The notes below the pieces were generated by a model. It ran no database searches, was not told where the DNA came from, and saw only the letters and a list, made by a program, of their open reading frames with translations. DNA of 64,000 bases from Paenibacillus pinistramenti (lineage in GTDB: Bacteria > Bacillota > Bacilli > Paenibacillales > Paenibacillaceae): positions 62,001 through 126,000 of the forward strand of contig NZ_VAWG01000006.1 of assembly GCF_005869875.1 (NCBI RefSeq). Reading direction: 5' to 3'. This document shows positions 12,104-21,004 of the stretch, one piece after another. A program made the translations under genes and the position numbers. The stretch's first letter is position 1, and the number at the start of each line of letters is the position of its first letter.

Positions 12104-12784
12104 ATGGCGGCTTACCGCAAAGAGTTCTACATTTACAGCCAGGACCGGCCGGTGCCTGTTGTCATTCGAAACTACCGGGAAGAGGATTTTGAAGGGATGT
12201 TCGGCATCCAGCAGGCCTGCTTCCCTCCTCCCTTCCCATCCGAGCTTTGGTGGAACCGGGAGCAGCTGATCAACCATGTGACCTTGTTTCCGGAGGGGGC
12301 GCTGTGCGTGGAGGTTAACGGCAGGCTGGCCGGTTCGATGACCGGTCTGCGGGTTGATTTTGATCCGGCGCATCCCGATCACACCTGGGCCGAAGTTACC
12401 GACGAGGGTTATATCCGCAGCCACAAGCCGGACGGAAATACGCTTTATGTGGTCGACATTTCCGTCGATCCGGCGTACCGTAAGCTCGGCCTCGGCAAAT
12501 GGCTGATGTTCTCCATGTACGAGGTGGTCGTCCAGCTTGGACTGGACCGTCTGCTTGGCGGCGGGCGTATGCCGGGCTACCACACTTACGCAGACAATAT
12601 GAGCGCAGAGAAGTATGTCCAGGCGGTCGTTGAAGGACGGTTAAAAGATCCTGTCCTGACCTTCCTGCTTCGCTGCGGCCGGACGCCGGTGAAGGTGGTC
12701 TCCGGGTATCTGGAGGATGAAGAGTCCAGAAATTACGGGACGCTGATGGAATGGCGGAATCCGTTTCGCAGTTCTGGCCGCTAA
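12104..12784 (+). CDS. GNAT family N-acetyltransferase, partner of the nitrilase
   Basis: A 226-residue GNAT protein. The acetyl-CoA-binding motif A is at about residues 117-132 (VDISVDPAYRKLGLGKWLM), a slightly altered R/Q-x-x-G-x-G/A. It resembles the N-terminal acetyltransferase half of nitrilase-GNAT fusion proteins. The start ATG at 12104 has AAGGAGG 9 bases upstream; a nearer ATG at 12096 is in another frame. Cotranscribed with the nitrilase. The acceptor is unknown, probably a small amine. Confidence 0.9.
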   Translation: MAAYRKEFYIYSQDRPVPVVIRNYREEDFEGMFGIQQACFPPPFPSELWWNREQLINHVTLFPEGALCVEVNGRLAGSMTGLRVDFDPAHPDHTWAEVTDEGYIRSHKPDGNTLYVVDISVDPAYRKLGLGKWLMFSMYEVVVQLGLDRLLGGGRMPGYHTYADNMSAEKYVQAVVEGRLKDPVLTFLLRCGRTPVKVVSGYLEDEESRNYGTLMEWRNPFRSSGR

Positions 12785-12828
12785 TCGTTTTTGCAACAAT
12801 AAATAAAGGAACAAGGAGCTGAAGGCCT

Positions 12829-13512
12829 ATGGCAGCCAACATGCAGTATCACCGCATTACAAGCATTACCGATCCGCTGTTTGCGGATATGCACCGCTTG
12901 ATGCAGGAGGTTTTTCCGCCTGAGGAAGTGCTGGAATTCGATCTTTGGAAGGAGCCGCTCGAAGATCCGGGCATCCGTGTGTTTGTGGCCGTATTGGACG
13001 GCAAAGTGGTCGGCACAACAGAATACCGTTATTATGAGGATTTTAACGTGGCGATGACCGACTTCACGATTATCGGGAAGCCCGGCCTCGGGATTGGGCG
13101 GTATTTGTGGAAGCAAAGACAGGAGGATCTGCACGCTCTGGCCGCCGCGAGCGGCAAGGAGCTCAGCGGCATGTTTGCTGAAATCTATGATCCGTACCGG
13201 GATCTGGAGCATGAATTCGGCGGCGTGAAGCCGATGGATCCTTTTGTGCGCCGCGAAGTGCTGTCCCATCTTGGCTACAAGCGCCTCGACTTCCCTTACG
13301 TGCATCCGTCCTGGAACAATGACGGCGAAGCGGTCAGCGGGCTCGATCTCTGCTTTATGCCTGCCGATTATGAGCAGGAAGAGCTGTCCGCGGCCCTGAT
13401 CGTTCAATTCCTGGAGCGCTACTACAGCGTGCTGGATCACAAGCCGCAGCAGTGGCTCGACATGACAGCCGATTTGAAGCACAAAGAAACGGTGGCCCTG
13501 CTGCCGATCTGA
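12829..13512 (+). CDS. GNAT-like acetyltransferase domain protein
   Basis: A 227-residue protein with a GNAT-like core: the segment IRVFVAVLDGKVVGTTEYRY is a typical second and third strand, and GKPGLGIGRYLWKQ stands in for the acetyl-CoA loop. The arginine of the canonical motif is not evident, so activity is less certain than for the upstream gene. AAGGAG lies about 11 bases before the ATG. Third gene of the nitrilase operon and followed by a terminator. Confidence 0.75.
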   Translation: MAANMQYHRITSITDPLFADMHRLMQEVFPPEEVLEFDLWKEPLEDPGIRVFVAVLDGKVVGTTEYRYYEDFNVAMTDFTIIGKPGLGIGRYLWKQRQEDLHALAAASGKELSGMFAEIYDPYRDLEHEFGGVKPMDPFVRREVLSHLGYKRLDFPYVHPSWNNDGEAVSGLDLCFMPADYEQEELSAALIVQFLERYYSVLDHKPQQWLDMTADLKHKETVALLPI

Positions 13513-13550
13513 GCCTGAAGGTTGTTTGTCCCCTAAAGAATTAAAGCAGT

Positions 13551-13599
13551 AAAAAATAAACCGATTCCGTCATGATGACCGGAACCGGTTTTATTTTTT
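13551..13599. terminator. Bidirectional terminator between the GNAT operon and the SLH gene
   Basis: A stem (AACCGATTCCG... / ...CCGGAACCGGTT, partly imperfect) is flanked by AAAAAATAA on the left and TTATTTTTT on the right. It can therefore stop transcription from both the plus-strand GNAT operon and the minus-strand SLH gene. Confidence 0.85.
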
Positions 13600-13649
13600 G
13601 CCCATGGCTTGCAGCAATTATTTGTTAAGCAGTCGGTGTGAACCGCTTC

Positions 13650-16600
13650 TTAATTAACGCTGTTAACCAGCAATTCCTGGCCTTCGTCAGAGATCGAGTA
13701 GGTGTGGCTTCTTGCAGCTTCCTCAATCTCGCGGTAAGCCCAGTGAGTTTCATTTACATCGTCAAAGGACGGGGTGTAAGTGCCATACAGCGGACCGCGG
13801 TCAAACAATCTGTTCAGCACTTTAACGGCTTCTGCCCGGGTCAGGTAAGCATCAGGACGGAAAGAGCCGTCCCCGTATCCATCCATAATATTAAGGTCTT
13901 TAATTGCCTCAATGTCCTTAACAGCCCAGCTGTTTGCCGTATCCGTGTAGGAGGATGTGCTGCTGATGTCCGTTCCGGCAGATGCAGAAGTTACGCCCGT
14001 CTTCTTCAGCCAGCGGTTAACAATAGCGGCCATTTCCGCCCGTGTAATGCTGCTGCCCGGCCGGAATAATCCGCCATCGCCGATCATCATGCCATACTGC
14101 TGAACCTGGAGAACCTCATTATAGGCCCAATTTTGCTGCGTTACATCGGTATATCCGGCAGCTGCGGAAGTGTCGATGGAATCCAGGTTTCTGGCCAGCA
14201 TTGCAGCCATTTCCGCTCTTGTAACCAGCGAATCCGGTCTGAAGGTATGGTCGGTATATCCCTTGATGTAAGCCGTATGAGGCTCACCGTCCATATAAAC
14301 CATCGTAAAGGTACTGAATTTATCTACACTGATTTGAATGCCCTGGCTTCCGTCAGGGAAAGTCACGACTGTACCCTTCTTCAATTCCTTGGTGCCGTCG
14401 CTGTGCTCGATATATACGGAAATATTGTTCAGCACATGCTCGCGCTGCTCCGCATTGGCAGGCAGGTCCGCATCCCTAAGCGGCATAGTCAGGGTAACAG
14501 GACGGCTCTGCATATTGGTTTCAATCGTCATCGGTCTGCCCAGGACTTGAATGGAGGATGCAGCGTCCTGAGCAATTTCCTGAACCGTTTCATCGGCTTT
14601 CGCCCGTTCCTCGGCGCTCTTCTTGTCGGCAGCATCCTTAATCGGAATAAAATTAAAGTACAGGTCCTGATCAAACTGCTGAAGAGAGGCTTTTGGAATG
14701 CCGATCAGAGCATTCTCTGTATAAATTTCCAGATTGGCCTGCCCATCGGACAGACGGTCTACGGATAACTTAGGAACCGTCACATTGACTTGGGAGACAA
14801 CATCTTCGTTGTCTGGAATGACGATTCTGGCCGTATCGAGGCCTTGGGAAAGGATTTGTGTGAGCGTCTCCTCTACTTTATCTGTTGTGAAGGTGACGTC
14901 ATCCTTTTTCGTACCGTCTGCCTCTGTAGTTCTCTTCACCAAAGTCTTGGCTACCGTTGTATTCTCAGTTGCCTTAGCCGTCTGTACGTCAACGGTAATT
15001 TCCTCAACGTTTGTTTGGCTGGTTCCACTTGCAGCAGAAGAACCGCTGGTGCCGGAGGAGCCGGATGAAGAGGAAGAGCCTTGGCTGCCGGAAGAGCCGG
15101 AGGCAGCTTTACGAGTCACAACAATGGTATAGGTCTTTGCCGTACCGCCATCAGGAATGACCAGCACAGTGATTGTATTCGCGCCAACAGCCAGCGGTAC
15201 AGTAACCGCTTCGCCGCTTGCGGCAGATGTGCCATTAATGGTCAATGCCGCATTGGCATCCTCGACCGTTGCGGTTACATCTACGCTGCTTACCCCATGT
15301 CCTACTTTAGCTGTATACCCAGTTGTTTCAGGCGCAAAAGACGGGGACAGCGTACCTTGGCTGAGTGCGAGGTCAACCAGATCCGCTGCACCTTGCTGCG
15401 TTTCTCCTCCACCTTGCTCGGGATCATCTCCGCCCTGCTCCGTTTCTCCTTCCCGGGTCACAATAATGGTGTAGGCCTTCCCTGGACCGCTATCAGGAAT
15501 TAACTGTACAATAATTGAATTTGGACCTACGGACAGCGGCACATTAACTGCAGTTCCGCTGGTGGTAACTGTACCATCAATGCTCAGCGTGGCATTTGTA
15601 CCCTCTACCGTTGCTGTCACATCTTCGCTGGTTACGTCACTTCCTACTGTCGCCGTGTAGACGGTCGTATCAGCGTCAAATGACGGGGACAGCGTGCCTT
15701 GACTCAGCGTAAGGTCTAACAGTTCTGCGATGCCCTGCTCAGGATCTCCACCGCCCTGCTGTGTATCCCCTTCCCGGGTTACAACAATCGTGTAGGTCTG
15801 CTGTTGACCGCTCTCAGGCGTAACGAGTACAGAAATGGAATTTGGACCTACGGACAGCGGAACATTAACCGCATTTCCGCTGAGTGCAGTTTCACCATTA
15901 ATGGTCAACGTGGCATTCACATCCTCAACCGTTGCCGTCACATCTTCGCTGGTTACTTCATTTCCTACTGTAGCTGTATAGGTGGTCGTCTCTTCTGCAA
16001 AATTCGGCGACAGCGTACCTTCGCTGATTGTCAGATTCGACAGATTGGCATTGGTGGACAGCTGTGTCGTGTCCTTGAGTACCCAAACATTGTAACTTCT
16101 GGAGTTAACCCCGTTCTGGGCTGTGACAATAATATTGATGTAGGTCTGTTCTCCTGAATCCAAATCAACATGAAACGGAACGCCGCTTTCAACAGGCTCA
16201 CCATCGATCGTTAAAGTCGCGTGACTTTCATTGGGAACAGCTGTTATATCGACGAAGGTGGCCGAACTGTCAACGTGGGTCATGTAGCCGCTGTTTTCAG
16301 GCGTATTTACAAACGCCGGATCCAGTGTATTATGGCTTACATCCAAAGCACTCAAAGATGCATCAGCCGAGAGCAGTTCCTCCCTGGTTACGATGATCTT
16401 GTAAGTCTTCTGGGTACCGTCCTGCGCCGTAACCGGAATGGTCATCGTATTCTGGCCCAAGTTTAAAGAAAAGCTGTAGCTGGCAGTCTGGAGAACCGCA
16501 GGCCAGTAGTTGATTCCAACAGATGCATAAGAGTCAGCTGTTTCCGCCGTTACGGTCACCCGGTCTGTGTAATACGGAACGGTTGCAGTGTAGTCTGTAG

Positions 16601-17639
16601 TAGCCGGATCGAACGCTGGCGACAATTCATAGTTAAGGCTGCTGTAATTCAAAGTCAGGCTGCTTAAATCCGCATTGGAGCTGATGTCCTGGGTCCAAAG
16701 CTGGCCTTCAAGCCCTACAGCGACAAATTTTCCATTTCCTGCCGCAATCCCTTTGAAATCCTTGTCAGCGTCTGAGTCTTCTGACTTCCATACAGCACCA
16801 TCGGCTGAGCTCACGATGACTCCGCCTGCGCCGACAGCAATGTATTTCCCAGCAGCGTATGTTACGCCATATAAGCTGGTCTCACTGACAACATCGCTTG
16901 GCAGCGAACGGAGTGACCAGTCTACGCCATCATACGAAGTATAAATAGCCCCGTCCCCTACAGCCACGTATTGATAATTTCCATACGCTACCCGATTCAG
17001 CTTGGCGCCGCTCCCTATCGAAGCGTTAGACCAAGTCGTTCCATCGGTGGAGATGTATACCGCTCCACTGTCCCCGACAGCGACATATTTTCCATTTCCA
17101 TAGGTTACATCATTTAATTGAACTCCGCTTATTGCCTGAGTGCTCCATAGGTAGCCGTTCTGAGAGACAGAGGTTAGTTCCCCCGCGACTCCTGATCCGA
17201 CTGCGATAATCTTCGAGCCGTTTGAAGCGAGCCCCTTGATCGCTATCCCAAATGTCCCGTCCGAGATATATTTATAATCCCATTCTGATCCATCAACAGA
17301 AGTACCCATTTCGCCATATTTGCCGGCCGTAATCCACTGAGATCCTGTGTAGGTAACATCATAAAACTCACTCACGTCTACATAGTTGCTGGTCCAGTTC
17401 ACACCATCCGAAGAGATTTGTATGGCGCCGTACTGGCCAACTGCCACGAATTCATTATTGCTGAACACGACATTGTACAGATCACGTATTGTGCCAGAGT
17501 TTTGCACGGTCCAGGTGTCGGCCGCTGGTTCCGGTGCTGGTCCCGCTGCTGCCTTTTCTGCTGAAAAAGGAAATGCCTGAAGCACCAGCAAGAATGCCAA
17601 TAAACCTGAAAACCCTTTCTTCCAAAATTTTGAAACCAA
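13650..17639 (-). CDS. Large secreted SLH-domain surface protein with propeller-like and cadherin-like repeats
   Basis: A 1329-residue exported protein. Signal peptide about residues 1-32 (KKGFSGLLAFLLVLQAFPFS). Residues about 40-320 hold some seven short repeats of the form VAVGxxGxIxxSxDGxxW, like YCF48/BNR propeller blades. Five cadherin-like beta-sandwich repeats (PF12733 type, recurring TLSPSF...TATV...ITVTR) follow to about 860, with Q/G/E-rich linkers. Then comes a Ser/Gly-rich linker, a domain of about 200 residues and three SLH domains with FRPDxxxTRAEMAAML signatures. SLH triplets bind pyruvylated secondary cell-wall polymer, so the protein should sit on the cell surface. The start is TTG at 17639 with GGGGGGAG about 5 bases before it. 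Substrate or partner unknown. Confidence 0.95.
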   Translation of the reverse strand: MVSKFWKKGFSGLLAFLLVLQAFPFSAEKAAAGPAPEPAADTWTVQNSGTIRDLYNVVFSNNEFVAVGQYGAIQISSDGVNWTSNYVDVSEFYDVTYTGSQWITAGKYGEMGTSVDGSEWDYKYISDGTFGIAIKGLASNGSKIIAVGSGVAGELTSVSQNGYLWSTQAISGVQLNDVTYGNGKYVAVGDSGAVYISTDGTTWSNASIGSGAKLNRVAYGNYQYVAVGDGAIYTSYDGVDWSLRSLPSDVVSETSLYGVTYAAGKYIAVGAGGVIVSSADGAVWKSEDSDADKDFKGIAAGNGKFVAVGLEGQLWTQDISSNADLSSLTLNYSSLNYELSPAFDPATTDYTATVPYYTDRVTVTAETADSYASVGINYWPAVLQTASYSFSLNLGQNTMTIPVTAQDGTQKTYKIIVTREELLSADASLSALDVSHNTLDPAFVNTPENSGYMTHVDSSATFVDITAVPNESHATLTIDGEPVESGVPFHVDLDSGEQTYINIIVTAQNGVNSRSYNVWVLKDTTQLSTNANLSNLTISEGTLSPNFAEETTTYTATVGNEVTSEDVTATVEDVNATLTINGETALSGNAVNVPLSVGPNSISVLVTPESGQQQTYTIVVTREGDTQQGGGDPEQGIAELLDLTLSQGTLSPSFDADTTVYTATVGSDVTSEDVTATVEGTNATLSIDGTVTTSGTAVNVPLSVGPNSIIVQLIPDSGPGKAYTIIVTREGETEQGGDDPEQGGGETQQGAADLVDLALSQGTLSPSFAPETTGYTAKVGHGVSSVDVTATVEDANAALTINGTSAASGEAVTVPLAVGANTITVLVIPDGGTAKTYTIVVTRKAASGSSGSQGSSSSSGSSGTSGSSAASGTSQTNVEEITVDVQTAKATENTTVAKTLVKRTTEADGTKKDDVTFTTDKVEETLTQILSQGLDTARIVIPDNEDVVSQVNVTVPKLSVDRLSDGQANLEIYTENALIGIPKASLQQFDQDLYFNFIPIKDAADKKSAEERAKADETVQEIAQDAASSIQVLGRPMTIETNMQSRPVTLTMPLRDADLPANAEQREHVLNNISVYIEHSDGTKELKKGTVVTFPDGSQGIQISVDKFSTFTMVYMDGEPHTAYIKGYTDHTFRPDSLVTRAEMAAMLARNLDSIDTSAAAGYTDVTQQNWAYNEVLQVQQYGMMIGDGGLFRPGSSITRAEMAAIVNRWLKKTGVTSASAGTDISSTSSYTDTANSWAVKDIEAIKDLNIMDGYGDGSFRPDAYLTRAEAVKVLNRLFDRGPLYGTYTPSFDDVNETHWAYREIEEAARSHTYSISDEGQELLVNSVN
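15105..16060 (-). repeat. Three near-identical tandem gene segments encoding cadherin-like repeats
   Basis: Three successive units of about 324-336 bp encode the third to fifth cadherin-like domains. They share long near-identical stretches, such as the part encoding TLSPSF, TATVG and TSEDVTATVE. Linkers between them (QQGGGDPEQG, EQGGDDPEQGGGE) also vary by small duplications. The arrangement looks like recent duplication and could expand or contract by recombination. Confidence 0.75.
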
Positions 17640-17960
17640 ATTACTCCCCCCGATAACTATGATGTAGATTCATGCTGCTGGCAGATAACGCAATATTAAA
17701 ATTGGATAAATCGCTCAGCCCCATTTTTATCGGTATTTATTGGATGTTTTTAAAGAGGGCACACAAGAAAAATAAGGAATCTTGTCGAAATAACATCAAA
17801 TATTCAAAACTAACAAAAAATGTATAGTTTTTATATGAAAAATTATACAATTTACAGGGTGTTTTTAATGGAACAGCACTCTATATAATCTTTTGTGTAA
17901 GCGTTACCAATTTTTCCAGTCGTTGCTGCCGCCTTATACCAAACTATAGGAGGATGTAAG
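17640..17960. promoter_or_regulatory. AT-rich divergent intergenic region with candidate promoters
   Basis: This 321-base gap separates the SLH gene (minus) and the GH12 gene (plus). It holds TTGTCGAAA at 17782-17790, a 9-base match to the Spo0A box. On the minus strand TAAA (17752-17749), 14 bases and ACCGATAA (17734-17727) resemble a sigma-D promoter. Toward the plus strand there is a TATAAT at 17884 followed by a cre site. The sigma-D and Spo0A readings are tentative. Confidence 0.4.
17884..17909 (+). promoter_or_regulatory. -10 element and cre (CcpA) site before the GH12 glucanase gene
   Basis: TATAAT at 17884-17889 is followed by TGTAAGCGTTACCA (17896-17909). That matches the cre consensus TGWAANCGNTNWCA at 13 of 14 positions. 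A cre site at the transcription start is the usual arrangement for CcpA repression, as expected for an extracellular polysaccharide hydrolase. A matching -35 is weak (TTTTTA, 16-base spacing). Confidence 0.7.
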
Positions 17961-18695
17961 ATGAAGAAGAGATCTAAATTTGCAGCGTTTGCATTGACCC
18001 TTTTGCTCGGAATTACTTCGTCCGTTTCGATCGCTTTTGCCGCAGCCTGGTCCTCATCCGATCAATATGCCAGCTGGTCGAATGGCGGCTATACGGTCTA
18101 CAACAATATTTGGGGAAGCGGAGCCGGTTACCAGTCCATTTGGGCAAATTCCTACAGCAACTGGGGAGTCTGGGCCCAGCATCCTGACACCGGCGGCATC
18201 AAATCCTATCCGAACAGCAACAAAGAAATTGGCGTCAAGCTCAGTGCTTTGAAGAGCGCCAGCAGCAGCTTTAATGTAACCGTTCCCACAAGCGGAGCCA
18301 GCTTCGAATCTGCCTACGACATCTGGGCGGGCAGCAATAATGCCTATGAAATCATGCTTTGGATGAACTATGCCGGCGGTGTAAAACCGATTTCGGATAA
18401 CTGGAGCGCTGCAGGCGATCCCGTCCCGGCCTATACAAATGTCAGCGCAGGCGGCCATACCTGGAACGTCTATAAAGGCAGCAACGGCTCCAATGCCGTA
18501 TATTCTTTCGTAAGAACAAGCAGCACCAGCTCCGGAACCGTCGATGTTCTTGCCATTATGAACTGGATCAAGGGCAAAGGCTGGTTCGGGGACGAAACGC
18601 TTAACCGCGTCCAGTTCGGCTTCGAAATTACCTCTTCCCCTGCCGGATTGAACTTCACAACCAACAGCTACTCCGTCAGCTACACGAAAAATTAA
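17961..18695 (+). CDS. Secreted GH12 endoglucanase / xyloglucanase
   Basis: A 244-residue exported enzyme. The signal peptide (MKKRSKFAAFALTLLLGITS...) ends at about AFA-AAW, residue 27. The mature part is a single GH12 beta-jelly-roll. The nucleophile is E130 in NAYEIMLWMNY and the acid/base is E222 in VQFGFEITSS, the two GH12 signatures. GH12 enzymes cleave beta-1,4-glucan or xyloglucan with retention; which one is preferred cannot be told here. There is no binding module. AGGAGG lies 7 bases before the ATG. Monocistronic with cre control upstream and a terminator downstream. Confidence 0.95.
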   Translation: MKKRSKFAAFALTLLLGITSSVSIAFAAAWSSSDQYASWSNGGYTVYNNIWGSGAGYQSIWANSYSNWGVWAQHPDTGGIKSYPNSNKEIGVKLSALKSASSSFNVTVPTSGASFESAYDIWAGSNNAYEIMLWMNYAGGVKPISDNWSAAGDPVPAYTNVSAGGHTWNVYKGSNGSNAVYSFVRTSSTSSGTVDVLAIMNWIKGKGWFGDETLNRVQFGFEITSSPAGLNFTTNSYSVSYTKN

Positions 18696-18729
18696 TCAGC
18701 CCCCTGATTTCAGTCTCAGGCTGCATAAG

Positions 18730-18759
18730 AACACCCCTTCTATGTTGGAAGGGGTGTTT
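18730..18759 (+). terminator. Terminator of the GH12 gene
   Basis: An 11-bp perfect stem (AACACCCCTTC / GAAGGGGTGTT) with a 7-nt loop is followed by a short T run (TTTC), 35 bases after the stop codon. Confidence 0.8.
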
Positions 18760-18800
18760 CTGCCTAACGCCGCGCGGCGAGTTCCTGCTTGCAAATAAAA

Positions 18801-18845
18801 GAAAAACACGCCCGGAATGTACCATTCACGGAGCGTGTTTCTTTG
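18801..18845 (-). terminator. Terminator of the MFS-tetR operon
   Basis: On the minus strand AAACACGCTCCGTGAATG pairs imperfectly with CATTCCGGGCGTGTTT and is followed by TTCTTTT. It lies 40 bases after the tetR stop codon. Confidence 0.75.
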
Positions 18846-18884
18846 CCTGTTTCGTTGCGAGTTTATTGAAGTTATTACTGCAGT

Positions 18885-19490
18885 TTAGCTTCGCGGTTGC
18901 GCGGTGAACAGCGGCTTAATCGCGCACTCGCAGTATTTTTCGGCGATCTGCTCGGTCGTATATCCCATATCATGGAGATAAAAAACCAGCTCAGGCTTCA
19001 GCGAAGTCGCTATAAAGCTGGACGTGAAGTCCAGATCGAGCGGCCGCAGCTCCCCGCACTGCTGAGCCTCCTGGAGCAGATCGTGTACCTTCCCCCTGAT
19101 AAAAATAAATGGAGGAATTTCACACAAATTCGCCGTTGCTTCTTCCAGCCTCGGGGAGTTGAGGAGCGTCTTCATGCTCTGCAGGTCCTTATCCAGATTG
19201 TTCAGCAGACGCTTCATAATCTCCGACAAACGCTCGACAATCGGGAGCTCCTTCGCTTCAAGCAGATAGGCTTCGATCTCCCCTGTCAGGCGGTTAAACT
19301 TATTCTCCATCAAAGACAGGCAGAGCTTGCTTTTGCTTGGATATCGTCTATACAGCGTCCCCTGCCCGATGCCGGTTTCCTGGGCGATCCGGTGCATGGA
19401 GACTTCCTCGACCCCGTGCTCGTCGAACAAGGTTTGGGCTGTCTCCTGAATCTTCAGGGCTAGTTCATCGAGTTCTTTACTGTTCGGCAA
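18885..19490 (-). CDS. TetR family transcriptional regulator of the adjacent efflux pump
   Basis: A 201-residue TetR repressor. The N-terminal helix-turn-helix (VSMHRIAQETGIGQGTLYRRYPSK) is at about residues 30-53 and the rest is the ligand-binding helical domain. Such repressors leave their operator when a drug binds. The start is TTG at 19490, overlapping the 3' end of the MFS gene by 14 bases, so the two are cotranscribed from one promoter. That promoter carries two GACAATTGTC palindromes, the obvious operators for this protein (inference from position and symmetry). Confidence 0.93.
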   Translation of the reverse strand: MPNSKELDELALKIQETAQTLFDEHGVEEVSMHRIAQETGIGQGTLYRRYPSKSKLCLSLMENKFNRLTGEIEAYLLEAKELPIVERLSEIMKRLLNNLDKDLQSMKTLLNSPRLEEATANLCEIPPFIFIRGKVHDLLQEAQQCGELRPLDLDFTSSFIATSLKPELVFYLHDMGYTTEQIAEKYCECAIKPLFTAQPRS

Positions 19491-20952
19491 CAGCCTTCCC
19501 TTCTTTCAACTCTGCCTCTTCTTTGGAGAACGTCCGTTTCACGAACAAGCCGATAACGAAAGCAACGACCGCCAGGTAGAAACCTGTCATAAACGAATTA
19601 TGCAGGCCGGAGACCATGGCTTCGAGCGGATTCTGCGGGCCGTTCTTCTCCATATAATGCTTGGTTCCGGAAGTCATGATACTGATAAACAATGCCGTTC
19701 CGATTGCTCCCGCCACCTGCTGCAGCGTGTTCATAATCGCTGTGCCGTGCGGATAGAGACGTATTGGCAGCTGGTTCAGCGCCGTTGTCTGGGCCGGCAT
19801 CATTACCATGGAGATTCCGATCATCATCAGAACGTGCACCAGAATAACGTGCAGCTTCGACCAGGAGGTATCCACCTGCGAGAACAGGAAGATCGCCGCT
19901 ACTACGATGATCAGACCCGGGATAACCAATGCTCTTGGTCCAAGCTTGTCAAACAGCTTCCCGGCAATCGGCGCCATCAAGCCGTTGATAATACCGCCCG
20001 GCATCAGGACGAGGCCAGCGGCCAAGGCCGTCATGCCGAGTACATTTTGCAGGAACAGCGGCAGCATAATCATGGTGGAGAACAAGCTCATCATCATGAT
20101 CAGCATCAGTACGGTTACTACGGAAAACATCGGGTATCTGAACGCTCTCAGGTCCAGCATCGGTTCCTTCGCCATAAGCTGTCTCCAGACGAACAGAGCC
20201 AGGCAGACTGCGCCGCCGGCAATCGTCCAGATGACCGCTGTATCCGACCAGCTGTGTTCACCGGCGCGGCTGAAGCCGTATACGACTCCGCCAAAACCTA
20301 GCGAGGACAGCACGATGGACAGAAAATCAACTTTAGGTTTCGTAAGCTCGGTTACATTTTTCAAATAAACGGCCGCAAAAATAATCGAGAACACTGCAAG
20401 CGGAATGATGATGAAGAACAGCCATCTCCAGTTCAGCGATTCCACGATTAATCCGGACAGTGTCGGTCCAATGGCCGGAGCCGTCATAATAACCAGACCA
20501 ATCATCCCCATCGCGCCGCCGCGGTTCTCCGGAGGGAAAATTGCCAGAATCGTATTCATAAGCACTGGCAGCATCAAGCCTGTTCCGAGCGCCTGAACAA
20601 TCCGGCCTACCAGCAGCATGCCAAATACGGGGGACACGCCGCATATAATCGTACCGATCAGGAACAGCGTCATCGCGCCGATAAACATCTGTCTCGTTGT
20701 AAACCACTGCTGCAGCAGTGCCGTTATCGGCACCAGAATGCCCACCACCAGCATGTAAGCCGTTGCCAGCCATTGAACGGTCGGCTCGTCGATCCCGAAG
20801 TTCTTCATCAAATCGGGAAAAGCAATGTTCAGCAGCGTTTCGTTCAGAATCGATACAAACGCACCGATAATCAGCGCAGCTACAATCGGCCCTCTCTTAA
20901 TCTTACTTAAATCCAGTTTGGCAGAGGATGAAACCCCAGCTCCCATATCCAA
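19477..20952 (-). CDS. MFS multidrug efflux transporter, DHA2 (EmrB/QacA) family
   Basis: A roughly 491-residue, 14-helix drug:proton antiporter. The DHA2 features are seen in NETLLNIAFPDLMKNFG and the following LATAYMLVVGILVP, and in the later GLVLMPGGIINGLMAPIAGKLFDKLG. It exports hydrophobic drugs or dyes; the substrate is unknown. The reading frame extends upstream to 21033, but AAAGGAG is best placed for a TTG at 20952 (10 bases) or the ATG at 20946. The longer start would lie across the operators. First gene of the operon with tetR. Confidence 0.93.
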   Translation of the reverse strand: MDMGAGVSSSAKLDLSKIKRGPIVAALIIGAFVSILNETLLNIAFPDLMKNFGIDEPTVQWLATAYMLVVGILVPITALLQQWFTTRQMFIGAMTLFLIGTIICGVSPVFGMLLVGRIVQALGTGLMLPVLMNTILAIFPPENRGGAMGMIGLVIMTAPAIGPTLSGLIVESLNWRWLFFIIIPLAVFSIIFAAVYLKNVTELTKPKVDFLSIVLSSLGFGGVVYGFSRAGEHSWSDTAVIWTIAGGAVCLALFVWRQLMAKEPMLDLRAFRYPMFSVVTVLMLIMMMSLFSTMIMLPLFLQNVLGMTALAAGLVLMPGGIINGLMAPIAGKLFDKLGPRALVIPGLIIVVAAIFLFSQVDTSWSKLHVILVHVLMMIGISMVMMPAQTTALNQLPIRLYPHGTAIMNTLQQVAGAIGTALFISIMTSGTKHYMEKNGPQNPLEAMVSGLHNSFMTGFYLAVVAFVIGLFVKRTFSKEEAELKEGKAVAEQ

Positions 20953-20978
20953 AACTTTCACTCTCCTTTGTCTATACG

Positions 20979-20992
20979 CGGACAATTGTCCG
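20979..20992. promoter_or_regulatory. TetR operator 2 (perfect palindrome)
   Basis: CGGACAATTGTCCG is a perfect 14-bp palindrome just downstream of the predicted transcription start of the MFS-tetR operon. Its centre is 33 bp from that of the second copy at 21012-21025. Confidence 0.8.
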
Positions 20993-21004
20993 TTCGTGAC
21001 TTTT

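Noticed and set aside
11015..12583. A 522-codon open frame on the minus strand
   Set aside because: Antisense to the nitrilase and GNAT genes, which have catalytic residues and ribosome sites; no protein-like motif of its own.
15804..16157. Short plus-strand frames across the SLH repeat region
   Set aside because: They are antisense to the repeats and follow from their periodicity.
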